The position numbers were made by a program, and so were the translations under genes. The notes below the pieces were generated by a model that did no database searches, was not told where the DNA came from, and saw only the letters and a list, made by a program, of their open reading frames with translations. This document shows, piece after piece, positions 1 through 7,962 of a stretch of DNA of 64,000 bases. The stretch spans positions 3,596,001-3,660,000 of the forward strand of contig NZ_CP128361.1 of NCBI RefSeq assembly GCF_030345075.1, read 5' to 3'. Position 1 is the first letter of the stretch. Each line of letters begins with the position of its first letter. Source of the DNA: Solwaraspora sp. WMMA2065. Lineage in GTDB: Bacteria; Actinomycetota; Actinomycetes; Mycobacteriales; Micromonosporaceae.

Positions 1-1
1 C

Positions 2-391
2 GAGGGCCTGACCTACGCACTGGACCGCGCGGTCTCGGTGAACACCTTCGACGCGCACCGGTTGAACCAGTTCGCCTCGGCGAACGGGCTGGGCGGGCCG
101 CTGCACGAGCGGCTGATGCGGGCGCACCTGGCCGAAGCCGCAGTGCTGGACGACCCGCAGACCCTGGTCCGGCTCGCCGTCGAGGTCGGCCTGGACCGGA
201 CCGGCGCCGAGCAGGTGGTCCACGGCGACGGGTACGCCGCCGAGGTCGAAGCCGACGCCCGGGCCGCCCGCCGGCTGGGCGCCACCGGGGTGCCCTTCTT
301 CGTGCTGAACGACCGGTGGGGGATCTCCGGGGCGCAGCCGGTCGAGACGTTCGCGTCCGCGCTGCGCACCGCCCACAGCGCGGCGGTGTAG
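2..391 (+). CDS. DsbA-family (FrnE-like) oxidoreductase, 3' end only
   Basis: The reading frame is open from the window edge and ends with TAG at 391, so this is the C-terminal part (about 129 residues) of a longer protein. The visible sequence contains the helical insertion and the terminal motif GVPFFVLNDRWGISGAQP. That motif is typical of the DsbA/2-hydroxychromene-2-carboxylate isomerase superfamily, especially the FrnE subgroup, where the cis-proline (here GVPFF) sits beside the active site. The N-terminal CxxC or its replacement lies outside the window, so redox activity cannot be judged. FrnE proteins are cytosolic dithiol oxidoreductases of about 215 to 240 residues. The gene converges on the small membrane-protein gene that follows. 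Confidence 0.8.
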   Translation, partial: EGLTYALDRAVSVNTFDAHRLNQFASANGLGGPLHERLMRAHLAEAAVLDDPQTLVRLAVEVGLDRTGAEQVVHGDGYAAEVEADARAARRLGATGVPFFVLNDRWGISGAQPVETFASALRTAHSAAV

Positions 392-403
392 CCCACGGGC
401 GGA

Positions 404-772
404 TCAGCCCGCCTGTTGGCGGTCGCGGCCGTCCTCCCCGGCGGATCGTTGGCCGCCGCCGGGCTCCGCCGTGCGGGCCTGCTCGGCCACCGTCGGCGGC
501 GCGGCCGACGGCCGGTGTGACCGGTAGGTCAGCCACAGCGCGGCGATACCGGCGATCGCGGCGGCGACGCTGGCCAGCTGGTCGGCCAGCGACGGGCCGA
601 TGCTGACCACGACGACGACCAGCAGCACCAGGGCGAGCGTGCCGAGGCCGGCGGTGCGCAGGAACTGCCGTACCGCCGGTCCGGCGTCGCGGAGCACCAG
701 GACGGCGAGAAGTTCGAGCACGATGATGCCCGCCATCACCAGCAGCGGGACGTGCCATGGTTCTATCTGCAC
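404..772 (-). CDS. Small three-helix membrane protein of unknown function
   Basis: The 122-residue product has three hydrophobic stretches (about residues 8-27, 42-60 and 66-82) followed by a polar, charged C-terminal tail of about 40 residues. It begins with GTG, preceded by a good GGAGAGG ribosome-binding site. It lies 36 bases downstream of the solute-binding-protein gene on the same strand, so the two are probably co-transcribed. I recognise no family. It could be a membrane accessory of the binding protein, but no permease or ATPase gene accompanies them, so this is only inference from position. Confidence 0.6.
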   Translation of the reverse strand: MQIEPWHVPLLVMAGIIVLELLAVLVLRDAGPAVRQFLRTAGLGTLALVLLVVVVVSIGPSLADQLASVAAAIAGIAALWLTYRSHRPSAAPPTVAEQARTAEPGGGQRSAGEDGRDRQQAG

Positions 773-808
773 GACGTACCTCTCCGGACCGTGCCGCCGG
801 CCCCGGGG

Positions 809-2068
809 TCAGGCCAGCGCACTGGCCATCTCCGTGGTGAACTGTGGCGACAGGTCCTGGTCCTCGTAGAGAAACCGTTCGACATGCTCCTTGACCACGT
901 CGGAGAACCGTCGGTAACCCGGGTGCACCGGCCGGGGCAGCGAGTTCTCCACCGCCTCGCGCACTCTGACCAGGTGCGGGATCGAGGCCCGCAGATTCGG
1001 GTCGTTGTACGCGCCGATCGCGGTCGGCGCGATGCCGTGCGAGGCGAGGATCTTCTGCGCACCTTCGCTGGTGGCGAACGAGATGAACGCCAGGGCACGG
1101 TCGACGTACCGCGAACCGGCGACGACGGCCAGGCTCTGGCCGCCGAGGATGCCCTGGCTGAGCGGGTCGACCCGGATCCGCCCGGTTGCCACGTCCCGGT
1201 TGCCGGCAAGTTGCAGCTTGCGGTACTCGACCGGCCAGCTGCGCAGGTACCGGATAGTGGAGTCGGCCGCGCCGAACGCCTCGAGTGACTCGGGCTCGCC
1301 GCCGGATGTCAGCACCTTTCCAGCGTCGATCGCGTCCTTCAACGGCTTCAGCGCGGCCTTCCACAGTTCAAGGTCGGTGGAGATCCGGTCGGCGGGCCGT
1401 TCGACACCGGGCGTTCCCGGTGGTTTCAGTACGGCGGGTCGCTCGGCAACGGCGTGTTCCAGGACGTTGACCACGAACGCCTCGTAGAACGCCGATACGT
1501 TGGGGCGCAGCTGGCCGACGAACTGCTGCGACCCGTCCGGGATCGTGGCGAGCAGGTCGGGCAGCCGGCGGGGCGGCGCCTCGGTGGAGTCGCCGTCGAG
1601 CCGGGTGAACAGCATGCCGACGTCGGTGTTGAACGGCGCGGCCCAGTACACGCCGGGTTCGTCGGGCACCCGGCTGACCTGGTCGAGGGGGGTGATGAGT
1701 TGCCGCCCGCCGGTCGGCGGGATCTTCTCGATCAGACCGTTGGTGGCGAACTCGGGCACGTCGACGATGTCGAGGTTGAGCAGGTCGGCCTCACCGGCGG
1801 CGGCCTTCTCCAGCATGATCCGGCGTTCGTCGCCGGAGCCGCTGTCGATCGGGTCGACCCGTACGATGGTCTGCGGGTTTGTCTCGTTCCACATGCTCAC
1901 CAGCAGGTCTCGGGCGCCGGTCGGGTCTCCGCCTGTGGACAGTCGCAGCTCGACCCGCGATTGCAGTCGGCCGCCGGGGGCGGCGTAGGTGGCGACCGCG
2001 GCCAGGGTCCCGGTGGCGATCACTCCGCTGAGGAATGAGCGCCGGTTGTACGGCGCCGGGTCGGACAT
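809..2068 (-). CDS. Extracellular solute-binding protein (family 1 type), Tat-like signal
   Basis: The 419-residue protein starts with ATG after a GGAGGGAG ribosome-binding site. The N-terminus has NRRSFLSG followed by a hydrophobic stretch ending in TYAAPGG, which resembles a twin-arginine export signal; no lipobox cysteine is evident. The mature part begins with a substrate-binding-like strand (VELRLSTGGDPTGARD) and contains WNETNPQTIVRVDPI, a motif style seen in family 1 (sugar-type) periplasmic binding proteins of ABC importers. Such proteins bind a ligand outside the cell and deliver it to a permease. No permease or ATPase gene is next to it, so it either works with distant components or has become a sensor. 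The substrate cannot be inferred. Confidence 0.7.
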   Translation of the reverse strand: MSDPAPYNRRSFLSGVIATGTLAAVATYAAPGGRLQSRVELRLSTGGDPTGARDLLVSMWNETNPQTIVRVDPIDSGSGDERRIMLEKAAAGEADLLNLDIVDVPEFATNGLIEKIPPTGGRQLITPLDQVSRVPDEPGVYWAAPFNTDVGMLFTRLDGDSTEAPPRRLPDLLATIPDGSQQFVGQLRPNVSAFYEAFVVNVLEHAVAERPAVLKPPGTPGVERPADRISTDLELWKAALKPLKDAIDAGKVLTSGGEPESLEAFGAADSTIRYLRSWPVEYRKLQLAGNRDVATGRIRVDPLSQGILGGQSLAVVAGSRYVDRALAFISFATSEGAQKILASHGIAPTAIGAYNDPNLRASIPHLVRVREAVENSLPRPVHPGYRRFSDVVKEHVERFLYEDQDLSPQFTTEMASALA

Positions 2069-2222
2069 GGGCGTACGCTCCCTCCGCCGCCGATCACGGT
2101 GACTCCCACCACGATCGACGAACAGCGATGGTTGTGTACGTCACACTACGCTTCTGCGTCAAGGCTGTTACCCAGCGCGGTCAGGGTGACCACGACGGAT
2201 ACGCGTCGAGACGGGATGCACG

Positions 2223-3068
2223 TCAGGACGGCAGTCGCATCGTCGACATGAATGTGGGCAGCAGCCACGGCCGCCGACCGCCGACCGCCACCTTGCGGGC
2301 GAGCGCCGCCCGCAGCCGGCCCACCCGGCCGAACAGCATCAGGTTGAACGTCGCCGGGTCGTAGCGCAGTCGTACGTCCGGCCTCGGGTCGACCGGCTCC
2401 AGCAGCACCCGGCCGTCGACCAGCGCCAGGGTGGTCGGGCCACCGGTACGCGGGTGGAAGGTCACCGAGATCCGCCCGGTGCGGACCGGCCGGTCGTGGT
2501 CGAGCAGCCGGCCGTAGCCGCAGCGCGTGACGCCAGCCAGGAAGACGTCGACGAACAGCGCCGCCTGGTGCGGGTCGGTGTGCCAGCGTCCGCCGACCGA
2601 CCGGGCGATGTCCCAGGCGTGGATGTTCATCTCGTTGAGCAGATGGGAGTAGAGACCGGCGACCGGCAGCTGGGCGGCGCCGAGCCAGCTCACCTCGTGA
2701 TCCGGGTCGGCCGCGTCGGCCAGCCGGGTCAGCTCCGCGACGTCGGCGCGCAACCGGGCCGACAACGCCGGCACGTCGCGCTCGGTGAACTGTGCCAGCA
2801 CCCGCCGGTTCATCTCGGCGACGGTGTCGACCGTCGTCGTCGCCCGCAGCTCGTTGATCTCCGGCACCGGCAGGTTCGGGACACCGCCGGTGACCAGCGC
2901 GATGTCCATCGCGGTGATGGTGGCCAGATGGGCCATGGTGTCGGCGAGGCTCCAGTGGGCCGTCACCGGGTGGGCGGCGGGCACGCCGTCCACCAGGGTG
3001 AGCAGCCGTCGTAGCACGTCTGGAGCGGAGGTGGCGGCGGACCGCCACTGGTCCGAGGTGACCGGCAT
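2223..3068 (-). CDS. Mycothiol-dependent maleylpyruvate isomerase family protein (MDMPI/DinB fold)
   Basis: The 281-residue protein carries the N-terminal MDMPI domain: a four-helix bundle marked by WSLADTMAHL (about residues 42-51) and a later NEMNIHAWDIAR segment. In this family, histidines from these helices and a glutamate bind a divalent metal that activates the thiol of mycothiol. A C-terminal alpha/beta domain follows (about 180-281). Members include maleylpyruvate isomerase and many uncharacterised mycothiol S-transferases. It is transcribed away from the membrane-protein gene at 3202. A second member of the same superfamily occurs at 24394-25188 inside the enediyne locus. The substrate is unknown; the family call is firm, the reaction is not. 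Confidence 0.75.
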   Translation of the reverse strand: MPVTSDQWRSAATSAPDVLRRLLTLVDGVPAAHPVTAHWSLADTMAHLATITAMDIALVTGGVPNLPVPEINELRATTTVDTVAEMNRRVLAQFTERDVPALSARLRADVAELTRLADAADPDHEVSWLGAAQLPVAGLYSHLLNEMNIHAWDIARSVGGRWHTDPHQAALFVDVFLAGVTRCGYGRLLDHDRPVRTGRISVTFHPRTGGPTTLALVDGRVLLEPVDPRPDVRLRYDPATFNLMLFGRVGRLRAALARKVAVGGRRPWLLPTFMSTMRLPS

Positions 3069-3201
3069 AGCTCAATCCTGGCCGTTGCCGGTGTCGCGGA
3101 GTTGTCGCGGATTGCCGTCTTGGGCGTCATCCGCGTCGAACGGCACCGAGCGGGGCAAGATCTGAGAGGACAGCAGCTCCCGCCGCACAAATGATCGGCG
3201 C

Positions 3202-4155
3202 ATGACCATCTCCAGGAGTGGGTCTCCACAGCCCCAGATCATCCCACCGGTGTCCGGCTATCCGGCCCCGGTCTCCCGGACCCGGATCGTGCTGCTCGGC
3301 GCCGCAGCCGGAGTGCTGCTCGCGGTGCTCTGGTCGTACGACTTCGTCGACCACGTGATCGGTGACAATGTCGCGAACGCACTGCTCGGCCACGACGCCA
3401 AGGCGACCGCGATCGGCGGCACCGGCGCCGGCCTGGTGTTCGCGTTCGTGACCGGGCTAGCCGGCACCTTCACCGCCTGTAACGTGGCGATGGCCGCGTC
3501 GATCGGTCCGATGAGCCAGGCCAGCGGCGGCGCGGCGACCCGCGCCGGGCTGCGCAGCCTGCTGCGGCCGATCGGCTGGCTCACCCTCGGCATGGTCGCC
3601 GTCGCCGGGGCGTACGGCTTCATCGGGGTGCTGCTCGGCGACCGGCTGCCGCAGCTGTCGACCGGCTCGGTCGGCGGGCTGCCGGTACGCCTGATTCAGT
3701 CCATGGTGGTGTTCGGGCTGATCGGGCTGGCCTTCGCCTACCTCGGGCTCGCCGCGATCGGCGTACTGCCGGATCCGTTCGCCCGCCGCCCGGTGGCCCG
3801 GGTGGTCACCCTCGGTGCGCTTGTCGGCGGCTTCCTGATCGGCCGGCCGTACCCGCTGTTCAACAAGCTGTTCGTCTGGGCGGTGGACAGCGGCAACCCG
3901 CTGTACGGCGCCGGCGCGTTCATCCTGCAGTCGCTGGGCAACATCGTCATTGTCTCGGCGGTGTTCGCGCTGCTCGTCATGGTCACCCGGGGCGGGCTGA
4001 TCCGCTGGCTGGCCGCCGACCCGGCCCGGACCGCCGCAGTCACCGGCGGGCTGCTGATCGCGCTCGGTGTCTTCATGGTCGTCTACTGGGACGTGCGGCT
4101 GCCGGCGATGTTCGACTACGGCTGGTTCCCCACCATGCCGTACAACAGCCGCTGA
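3202..4155 (+). CDS. Polytopic membrane protein, possibly LysE/DsbD(CcdA)-superfamily-like
   Basis: The 317-residue protein has a short polar N-terminus and roughly seven hydrophobic segments (near residues 28-46, 72-95, 115-135, 155-180, 192-212, 243-266 and 278-296). The segment FTACNVAMAASIGPM inside a Gly-rich helix, with a conserved-looking Cys, resembles the half-site of CcdA/DsbD- or LysE-type transporters. There is no CxxC and the match is only by eye, so the assignment is tentative. A ribosome-binding site before the ATG is weak, and translation could also start further in. It faces the AhpD-like gene convergently. A role in thiol or redox transport would suit that neighbour, but this is inference. 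Confidence 0.5.
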   Translation: MTISRSGSPQPQIIPPVSGYPAPVSRTRIVLLGAAAGVLLAVLWSYDFVDHVIGDNVANALLGHDAKATAIGGTGAGLVFAFVTGLAGTFTACNVAMAASIGPMSQASGGAATRAGLRSLLRPIGWLTLGMVAVAGAYGFIGVLLGDRLPQLSTGSVGGLPVRLIQSMVVFGLIGLAFAYLGLAAIGVLPDPFARRPVARVVTLGALVGGFLIGRPYPLFNKLFVWAVDSGNPLYGAGAFILQSLGNIVIVSAVFALLVMVTRGGLIRWLAADPARTAAVTGGLLIALGVFMVVYWDVRLPAMFDYGWFPTMPYNSR

Positions 4156-4196
4156 CCTGCCGGCGGCCGCAGTGACCGGGTGACGTGTGCGCAGGG

Positions 4197-4742
4197 TCAA
4201 CCGCCGTATCCGTTGGCGGCCACCTGCTGCGCCCGCTCGGCGTAGACGCCCGGGTCGGCCGGCAGCACCGTACCGAGTCCGTCCACGTAGCGGTTGAACA
4301 TGCAGAACGCTGCCGCGATCAGCACCGTGTCGTGGACTTCCAGGTCGGTGGCGCCGGCCACTCGGGCGGCGTCGACCAGCGCGGCGTCGACCTGCCGGCC
4401 GGACCGGGCGACGGCGCCGGCGATCTTCAGCAGGGCGCGCAGCTTCGGCGTGATCGCGGCGCCGTCGACGTCCACCTGGACCGCCTGCACCATCGGCATT
4501 CCACCGTCGAGTTGCTCGGCGGCGAACGCCGAATGCGACGCGGAGCAGAACGAGCACTCGTTGCGCTCGGACACGTACGCGGCGATCAGCTCGCGCTCCC
4601 CCGGACTCAGCGTCGGGTGCGGCGCGTGCAGCAGCACATCGGCGAGCGCGCCGAGCGGCGCGGCGGTCTCCGGCCGGTACCGGAACAGGCCGGTGATCCC
4701 CGGGTGCTCCGTCTCGTCCAGACCAAGATCGATGTATGCCAT
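4197..4742 (-). CDS. AhpD/carboxymuconolactone decarboxylase-like peroxidase-type protein
   Basis: The 181-residue protein contains ECSFCSASH, the AhpD signature with the redox cysteine pair (Cys63, Cys66) and His70. In AhpD the CxxC pair and nearby His/Glu support alkylhydroperoxide reduction coupled to dihydrolipoamide. Related proteins of this length are generally annotated as peroxidase-related enzymes. The start at 4742 was chosen because an AGGAGGG ribosome-binding site precedes that ATG by 7 bases; the frame is open further upstream but without such a signal. This is the first of three AhpD/CMD-type genes in the window (also 26699-27745 and 28069-28668). Confidence 0.8.
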   Translation of the reverse strand: MAYIDLGLDETEHPGITGLFRYRPETAAPLGALADVLLHAPHPTLSPGERELIAAYVSERNECSFCSASHSAFAAEQLDGGMPMVQAVQVDVDGAAITPKLRALLKIAGAVARSGRQVDAALVDAARVAGATDLEVHDTVLIAAAFCMFNRYVDGLGTVLPADPGVYAERAQQVAANGYGG

Positions 4743-4935
4743 CCGGCGCCCTCCTGCGGCGGTCGGCCGCCGCCGGTCGGCGGCCCGGTCCCACAGGGAT
4801 GATGCCGGGCCGCCGGCCGGCGCGGTTCTTCTAAAGTGCCCGGTCGGTCGCACCACCCAGGATCAACACGCACAGCGATGAGGTGGGCACGCTAGCGGAT
4901 TGCTGCTGGCTCAGAGCCGGTGCCACGATCGCCGC

Positions 4936-6102
4936 ATGGCTGACTTGGACAAGCTCCGGCGCGCTGCGGGGGGCCAGGCGACGGAGATGGTACGGCGACT
5001 CGGCACACTGGTGGCCGCCGAGTCCCCGCCGGGCGCGGTCCGGCTGCTGAACGACTGCGCCGACCTGCTCGATGCCTGGGGCAGGGAGGTCTTTGGCCGA
5101 CCGGCCCGGCGGATCGTCCGCGACGGGCTGCCACACCTGCTCTGGCCGGCGGCCGATCAGCAGGTGTTGCTGCTCGGCCACTACGACACGGTCTGGCCGG
5201 CGGGCACCGTCACCGACTGGCCGTTCACCGTGTCCGGCCCGATCGCCACCGGGCCGGGGGTGTGCGACATGAAGGGCGGGATCGTGCAGCTGCTCGGCGC
5301 GCTGGCGCTGCTGCCCGACCCGTCCCGGGTCGGCCTGCTGCTGACCTGCGACGAGGAGAGCGGGTCGCCGACCTCCCGGCCGCTGATCGAGCAGCAGGCC
5401 GGCCGGTCCGGGGTGGTGCTGGTCGGCGAACCGAGCAGTGAGGACGGTGGGCTGAAGGTGGCCCGCAAGGGCGGCTCGGTCTACCGGATCACCGTCCATG
5501 GCCGGTCGGCGCACGCCGGCGTGGAGCCGCACCGCGGGGTGAACGCGGCGGTCGAGCTGGCCCATCAGGTGCTGGCGGTACGGTCGTTGGCCGCCGACGG
5601 CACCACGGTCACACCTACCGTGCTGCACGGCGGCGTCATGACCAACCAGGTGCCGGAGACGGCCGAGTTCAGTGTCGACGTACGGGCCTGGACCCGCGAT
5701 GAACTGCACCGGGTGGACCGGATGATCCGGACGTTGCCGACGCGGCTGGCCGACGCCACGCTCGACGTCGACGGCGGGGTGAACCGGTACCCGCTGCCCG
5801 AGTCGGTGGCGGTGCCGCTGCTGGAGGTGGCCCAGCGGGTCGGGCAGCGGATGGGGCTGCCACCGTTGGTCGGGGTACGCGCACCGGGCGCGTCCGACGC
5901 GAACTTCACCGGGTCGATGGGCATACCCACCTTGGACGGCCTGGGGGTGGTCGGCGGCGGGTCGCACGCCCGTAGCGAATGGGCGGACCTGTCACAGATG
6001 TCGGACAGGACGGCATTGCTGGCTGCGATGATCATTGACATTATGGACGATCGTCGGCTTAGTGCACTATCGACGTCACGGGACCACGCGCCCACCGGTT
6101 AG
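4936..6102 (+). CDS. M20-family metallopeptidase (glutamate carboxypeptidase/CPG2-like)
   Basis: The 388-residue protein has the M20 zinc-peptidase layout. His82-x-Asp84 lies in GHYDTVW, the bridging Asp111 in CDMKGG, the catalytic Glu140 and Glu141 in CDEESGS, and another likely metal site in LVGEPSS. A dimerisation domain with GRSAHAG follows, and a C-terminal metal-ligand segment (GGSHARSEW) is present. CPG2-type enzymes remove C-terminal glutamate or cleave related amides; others in the family act on aminoacylated small molecules. The start is taken at the internal ATG that begins MADLDKLRR. No membrane segment or signal is seen, so it is probably cytosolic. It precedes the broken carboxylate-amine ligase gene by 57 bases. 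Confidence 0.85.
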   Translation: MADLDKLRRAAGGQATEMVRRLGTLVAAESPPGAVRLLNDCADLLDAWGREVFGRPARRIVRDGLPHLLWPAADQQVLLLGHYDTVWPAGTVTDWPFTVSGPIATGPGVCDMKGGIVQLLGALALLPDPSRVGLLLTCDEESGSPTSRPLIEQQAGRSGVVLVGEPSSEDGGLKVARKGGSVYRITVHGRSAHAGVEPHRGVNAAVELAHQVLAVRSLAADGTTVTPTVLHGGVMTNQVPETAEFSVDVRAWTRDELHRVDRMIRTLPTRLADATLDVDGGVNRYPLPESVAVPLLEVAQRVGQRMGLPPLVGVRAPGASDANFTGSMGIPTLDGLGVVGGGSHARSEWADLSQMSDRTALLAAMIIDIMDDRRLSALSTSRDHAPTG

Positions 6103-6159
6103 GCTCCGGACGGCCGGACCGCGGCCGACGTCGAGCCAGCCGTGGAGGTCGCTGCCGCA

Positions 6160-7184
6160 ATGAGTCCGACCAGCCGACAGCCGGACATCGCCTCCCGGTA
6201 CAACGCCCCCCGGTTCGGGGTGGAAGAGGAGTTCCTCGTCGTTGACGCGGGCAGCCGGGCCCCGGTGCCGCGCGCCGCCGAGGTCGTCGCCGGCGCCACG
6301 TCCCGGCTGCCCGGTCGGGTGGCCGGGGAGATCACCCCGCTGCAGGTGGAGACCCGCACTGAACCGTGCGTCGGGCCCACCGAGCTGGCGGCTCAGCTGG
6401 CCGAGGCCCGCAAGGTCGCCGGCGGGTGCGCCCGGGAGCGCGGACTGCGGCTGGTGGCCACCGGTTCGGCCGCCGTCGCCGGGCCGGTGCCGCCGCCGAT
6501 CACCACCGGTCCACGGCAGGACCGGGGCGTCGAGACGTTCCGCGGCCTGCACGACGACCTGGCCATCTGCGCGTTGCATGTGCACGTGGAGATGCCTGAC
6601 CGGGAGCGGGCGGTGCAGGTCGGCAACCATCTGCGGCCGTACCTGCCGGTCCTGCTGACCCTCACGGCGAACTCGCCGTTCTGGGACAACCGGGACTCCG
6701 GCTACGCCAGTTGGCGGACGATGACCTGGCCGCGCTGGCCGGTGGCCGGTCCGCCGCCGAAGTTCGACTCGGCGGCCCAGTCGCCGACGCCGCGCTCACC
6801 GTCGAGGAGACCGCGCTGTACGCGGCCGTGGTCCGCGCCCTGGTGACCCGACTGTCGGCGCTGGTCGAGCAGGGGGTGCCCGCGCCCGACGTACCGGACG
6901 AGCTGCTGCGGGTGGCGTACTGGCGGGCGGCGCGCGACGGGTTGGACGGCGCCGGCCTGGACCCGGGCACCGGTCGGCTCCGGCCGGCCGCCGACCTGAT
7001 CGGTGACCTGGTCGCGGCGGTGGAGCCGCAGCTGCACGCCCAGCACGCCCACCGGATGGTGGTCGACGGGGTGGACCGGCTGCTCGCCGACGGCACCGGC
7101 GCCCGCCGGCAGCGGCTCGCCGCGCGGCGGCCGGGCGGGCTGGCCGCCGTCGTCGACTACCTGGCCGAGTGCACCTCCAGCTGA
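6160..7184 (+). pseudogene. Carboxylate-amine ligase (glutamate-cysteine ligase GCS2/YbdK type), disrupted
   Basis: The first part (from ATG 6160, after GGAGG) encodes a normal start of this family: RFGVEEEFLVVD, then ETRTEPCVGP, ALHVHVEMPDRERAVQVGNH, and NSPFWDNRDSGYASWRTM. It proceeds through WPVAGPPPKF at about 6765 and then runs into family-unlike residues. The homologous C-terminal part continues in another frame from about 6753: EVRLGG, ALTVEETALYAAVVRALV, and so on to the stop at 7184. Intact relatives have roughly 50 residues between the GPPP and EVR motifs. The gene has therefore lost about 150 bases at this junction together with a frame change. Intact YbdK proteins form gamma-glutamyl or related amide bonds. 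A sequencing error alone would not restore the missing residues. Confidence 0.8.
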
Positions 7185-7279
7185 GCCGACAGGTACGGGA
7201 CAACGGCAATCCAGGGCAACCACCGTGGCCTGCGGTGGGTGATCCTGGAAGCACAGCCCGACCGGTCCAGGAGGTCCCC

Positions 7280-7933
7280 GTGCAGAACGTCGCGACGGTC
7301 CCGTTCCATCTCGACCGGCTCGACCCGGCCGCGATGGGTGTCACCGCCCGCCGGTTCGCCGACCAGATGGCCAGCCGCCGCTCGGTGCGGCACTTCGCGC
7401 CCGACCCGGTGCCGTTGGAGGTCATCGAGGACGCGGTACGGGCGGCGGCCTGCTCGCCCAGCGGCGCGAACCTGCAGCCGTGGCGGTTTGTCGTGCTCAC
7501 CGACCCGCAGCGCAAGCGCCGGCTGCGGCAGGCCGCCGAGGCGGAGGAGTTGGAGTTCTACACCCGGCGGGCGTCCGCCGAGTGGCTGCGGGCGGTGGCG
7601 CCGATGGGCACCGACTGGCAGAAGCCGTTCCTGGAGACCGCCCCGGTGGTCATCGTGGTGTTCGAGGTGCACCGGGGGCCCAACTCGCCCAAACCGTACT
7701 ACGTCAAGGAGTCGGTCGGCATCGCCACCGGGGTGCTGATCACCGCGCTGCACCTGGCCGGGCTGGCCACCCTCACCCACACGCCCAGCCCGATGAAGTT
7801 CCTCAACGAGATCTGCGAACGCCCCGCTGAGGAACGGGCCTGCGTGGTGATGCCGGTCGGCTACCCGGCGGCCGGGGTGACCGTGCCGCAGCTGACCCGC
7901 AAGCCGCTGTCTGAGGTCCTGGTCCGCCGGTAG
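7280..7933 (+). CDS. FMN-dependent nitroreductase-superfamily protein, iodotyrosine deiodinase-like
   Basis: The 217-residue product has the nitroreductase FMN motif SRRSVRHF near the N-terminus, a second FMN loop (SPSGANLQPWRFVVL) and the C-terminal VMPVGYPAAGVTVPQL. The pattern of middle and C-terminal motifs, including the IATGVLITALHLAGLATLTH helix and the terminal PVGYP-x-x-x-x-TVP-x-L-x-RKPL run, is the one I know from iodotyrosine deiodinases rather than from nitroaromatic reductases. Those enzymes remove iodide or bromide from halotyrosines using FMN; bacterial relatives also act on other phenols. The start is the GTG at 7280, eight bases after GGAGG. It stands just upstream of the enediyne core and converges on the flavoprotein gene. 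Confidence 0.8.
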   Translation: MQNVATVPFHLDRLDPAAMGVTARRFADQMASRRSVRHFAPDPVPLEVIEDAVRAAACSPSGANLQPWRFVVLTDPQRKRRLRQAAEAEELEFYTRRASAEWLRAVAPMGTDWQKPFLETAPVVIVVFEVHRGPNSPKPYYVKESVGIATGVLITALHLAGLATLTHTPSPMKFLNEICERPAEERACVVMPVGYPAAGVTVPQLTRKPLSEVLVRR

Positions 7934-7962
7934 GCGGCAGTGGTACCAGGTTTCCCGGAGGG

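Noticed and set aside
4743-4856. N-terminal extension of the AhpD-like gene to 4856
   Set aside because: The extension is Arg/Pro-rich and unlike the family; the ATG at 4742 has an AGGAGGG site.
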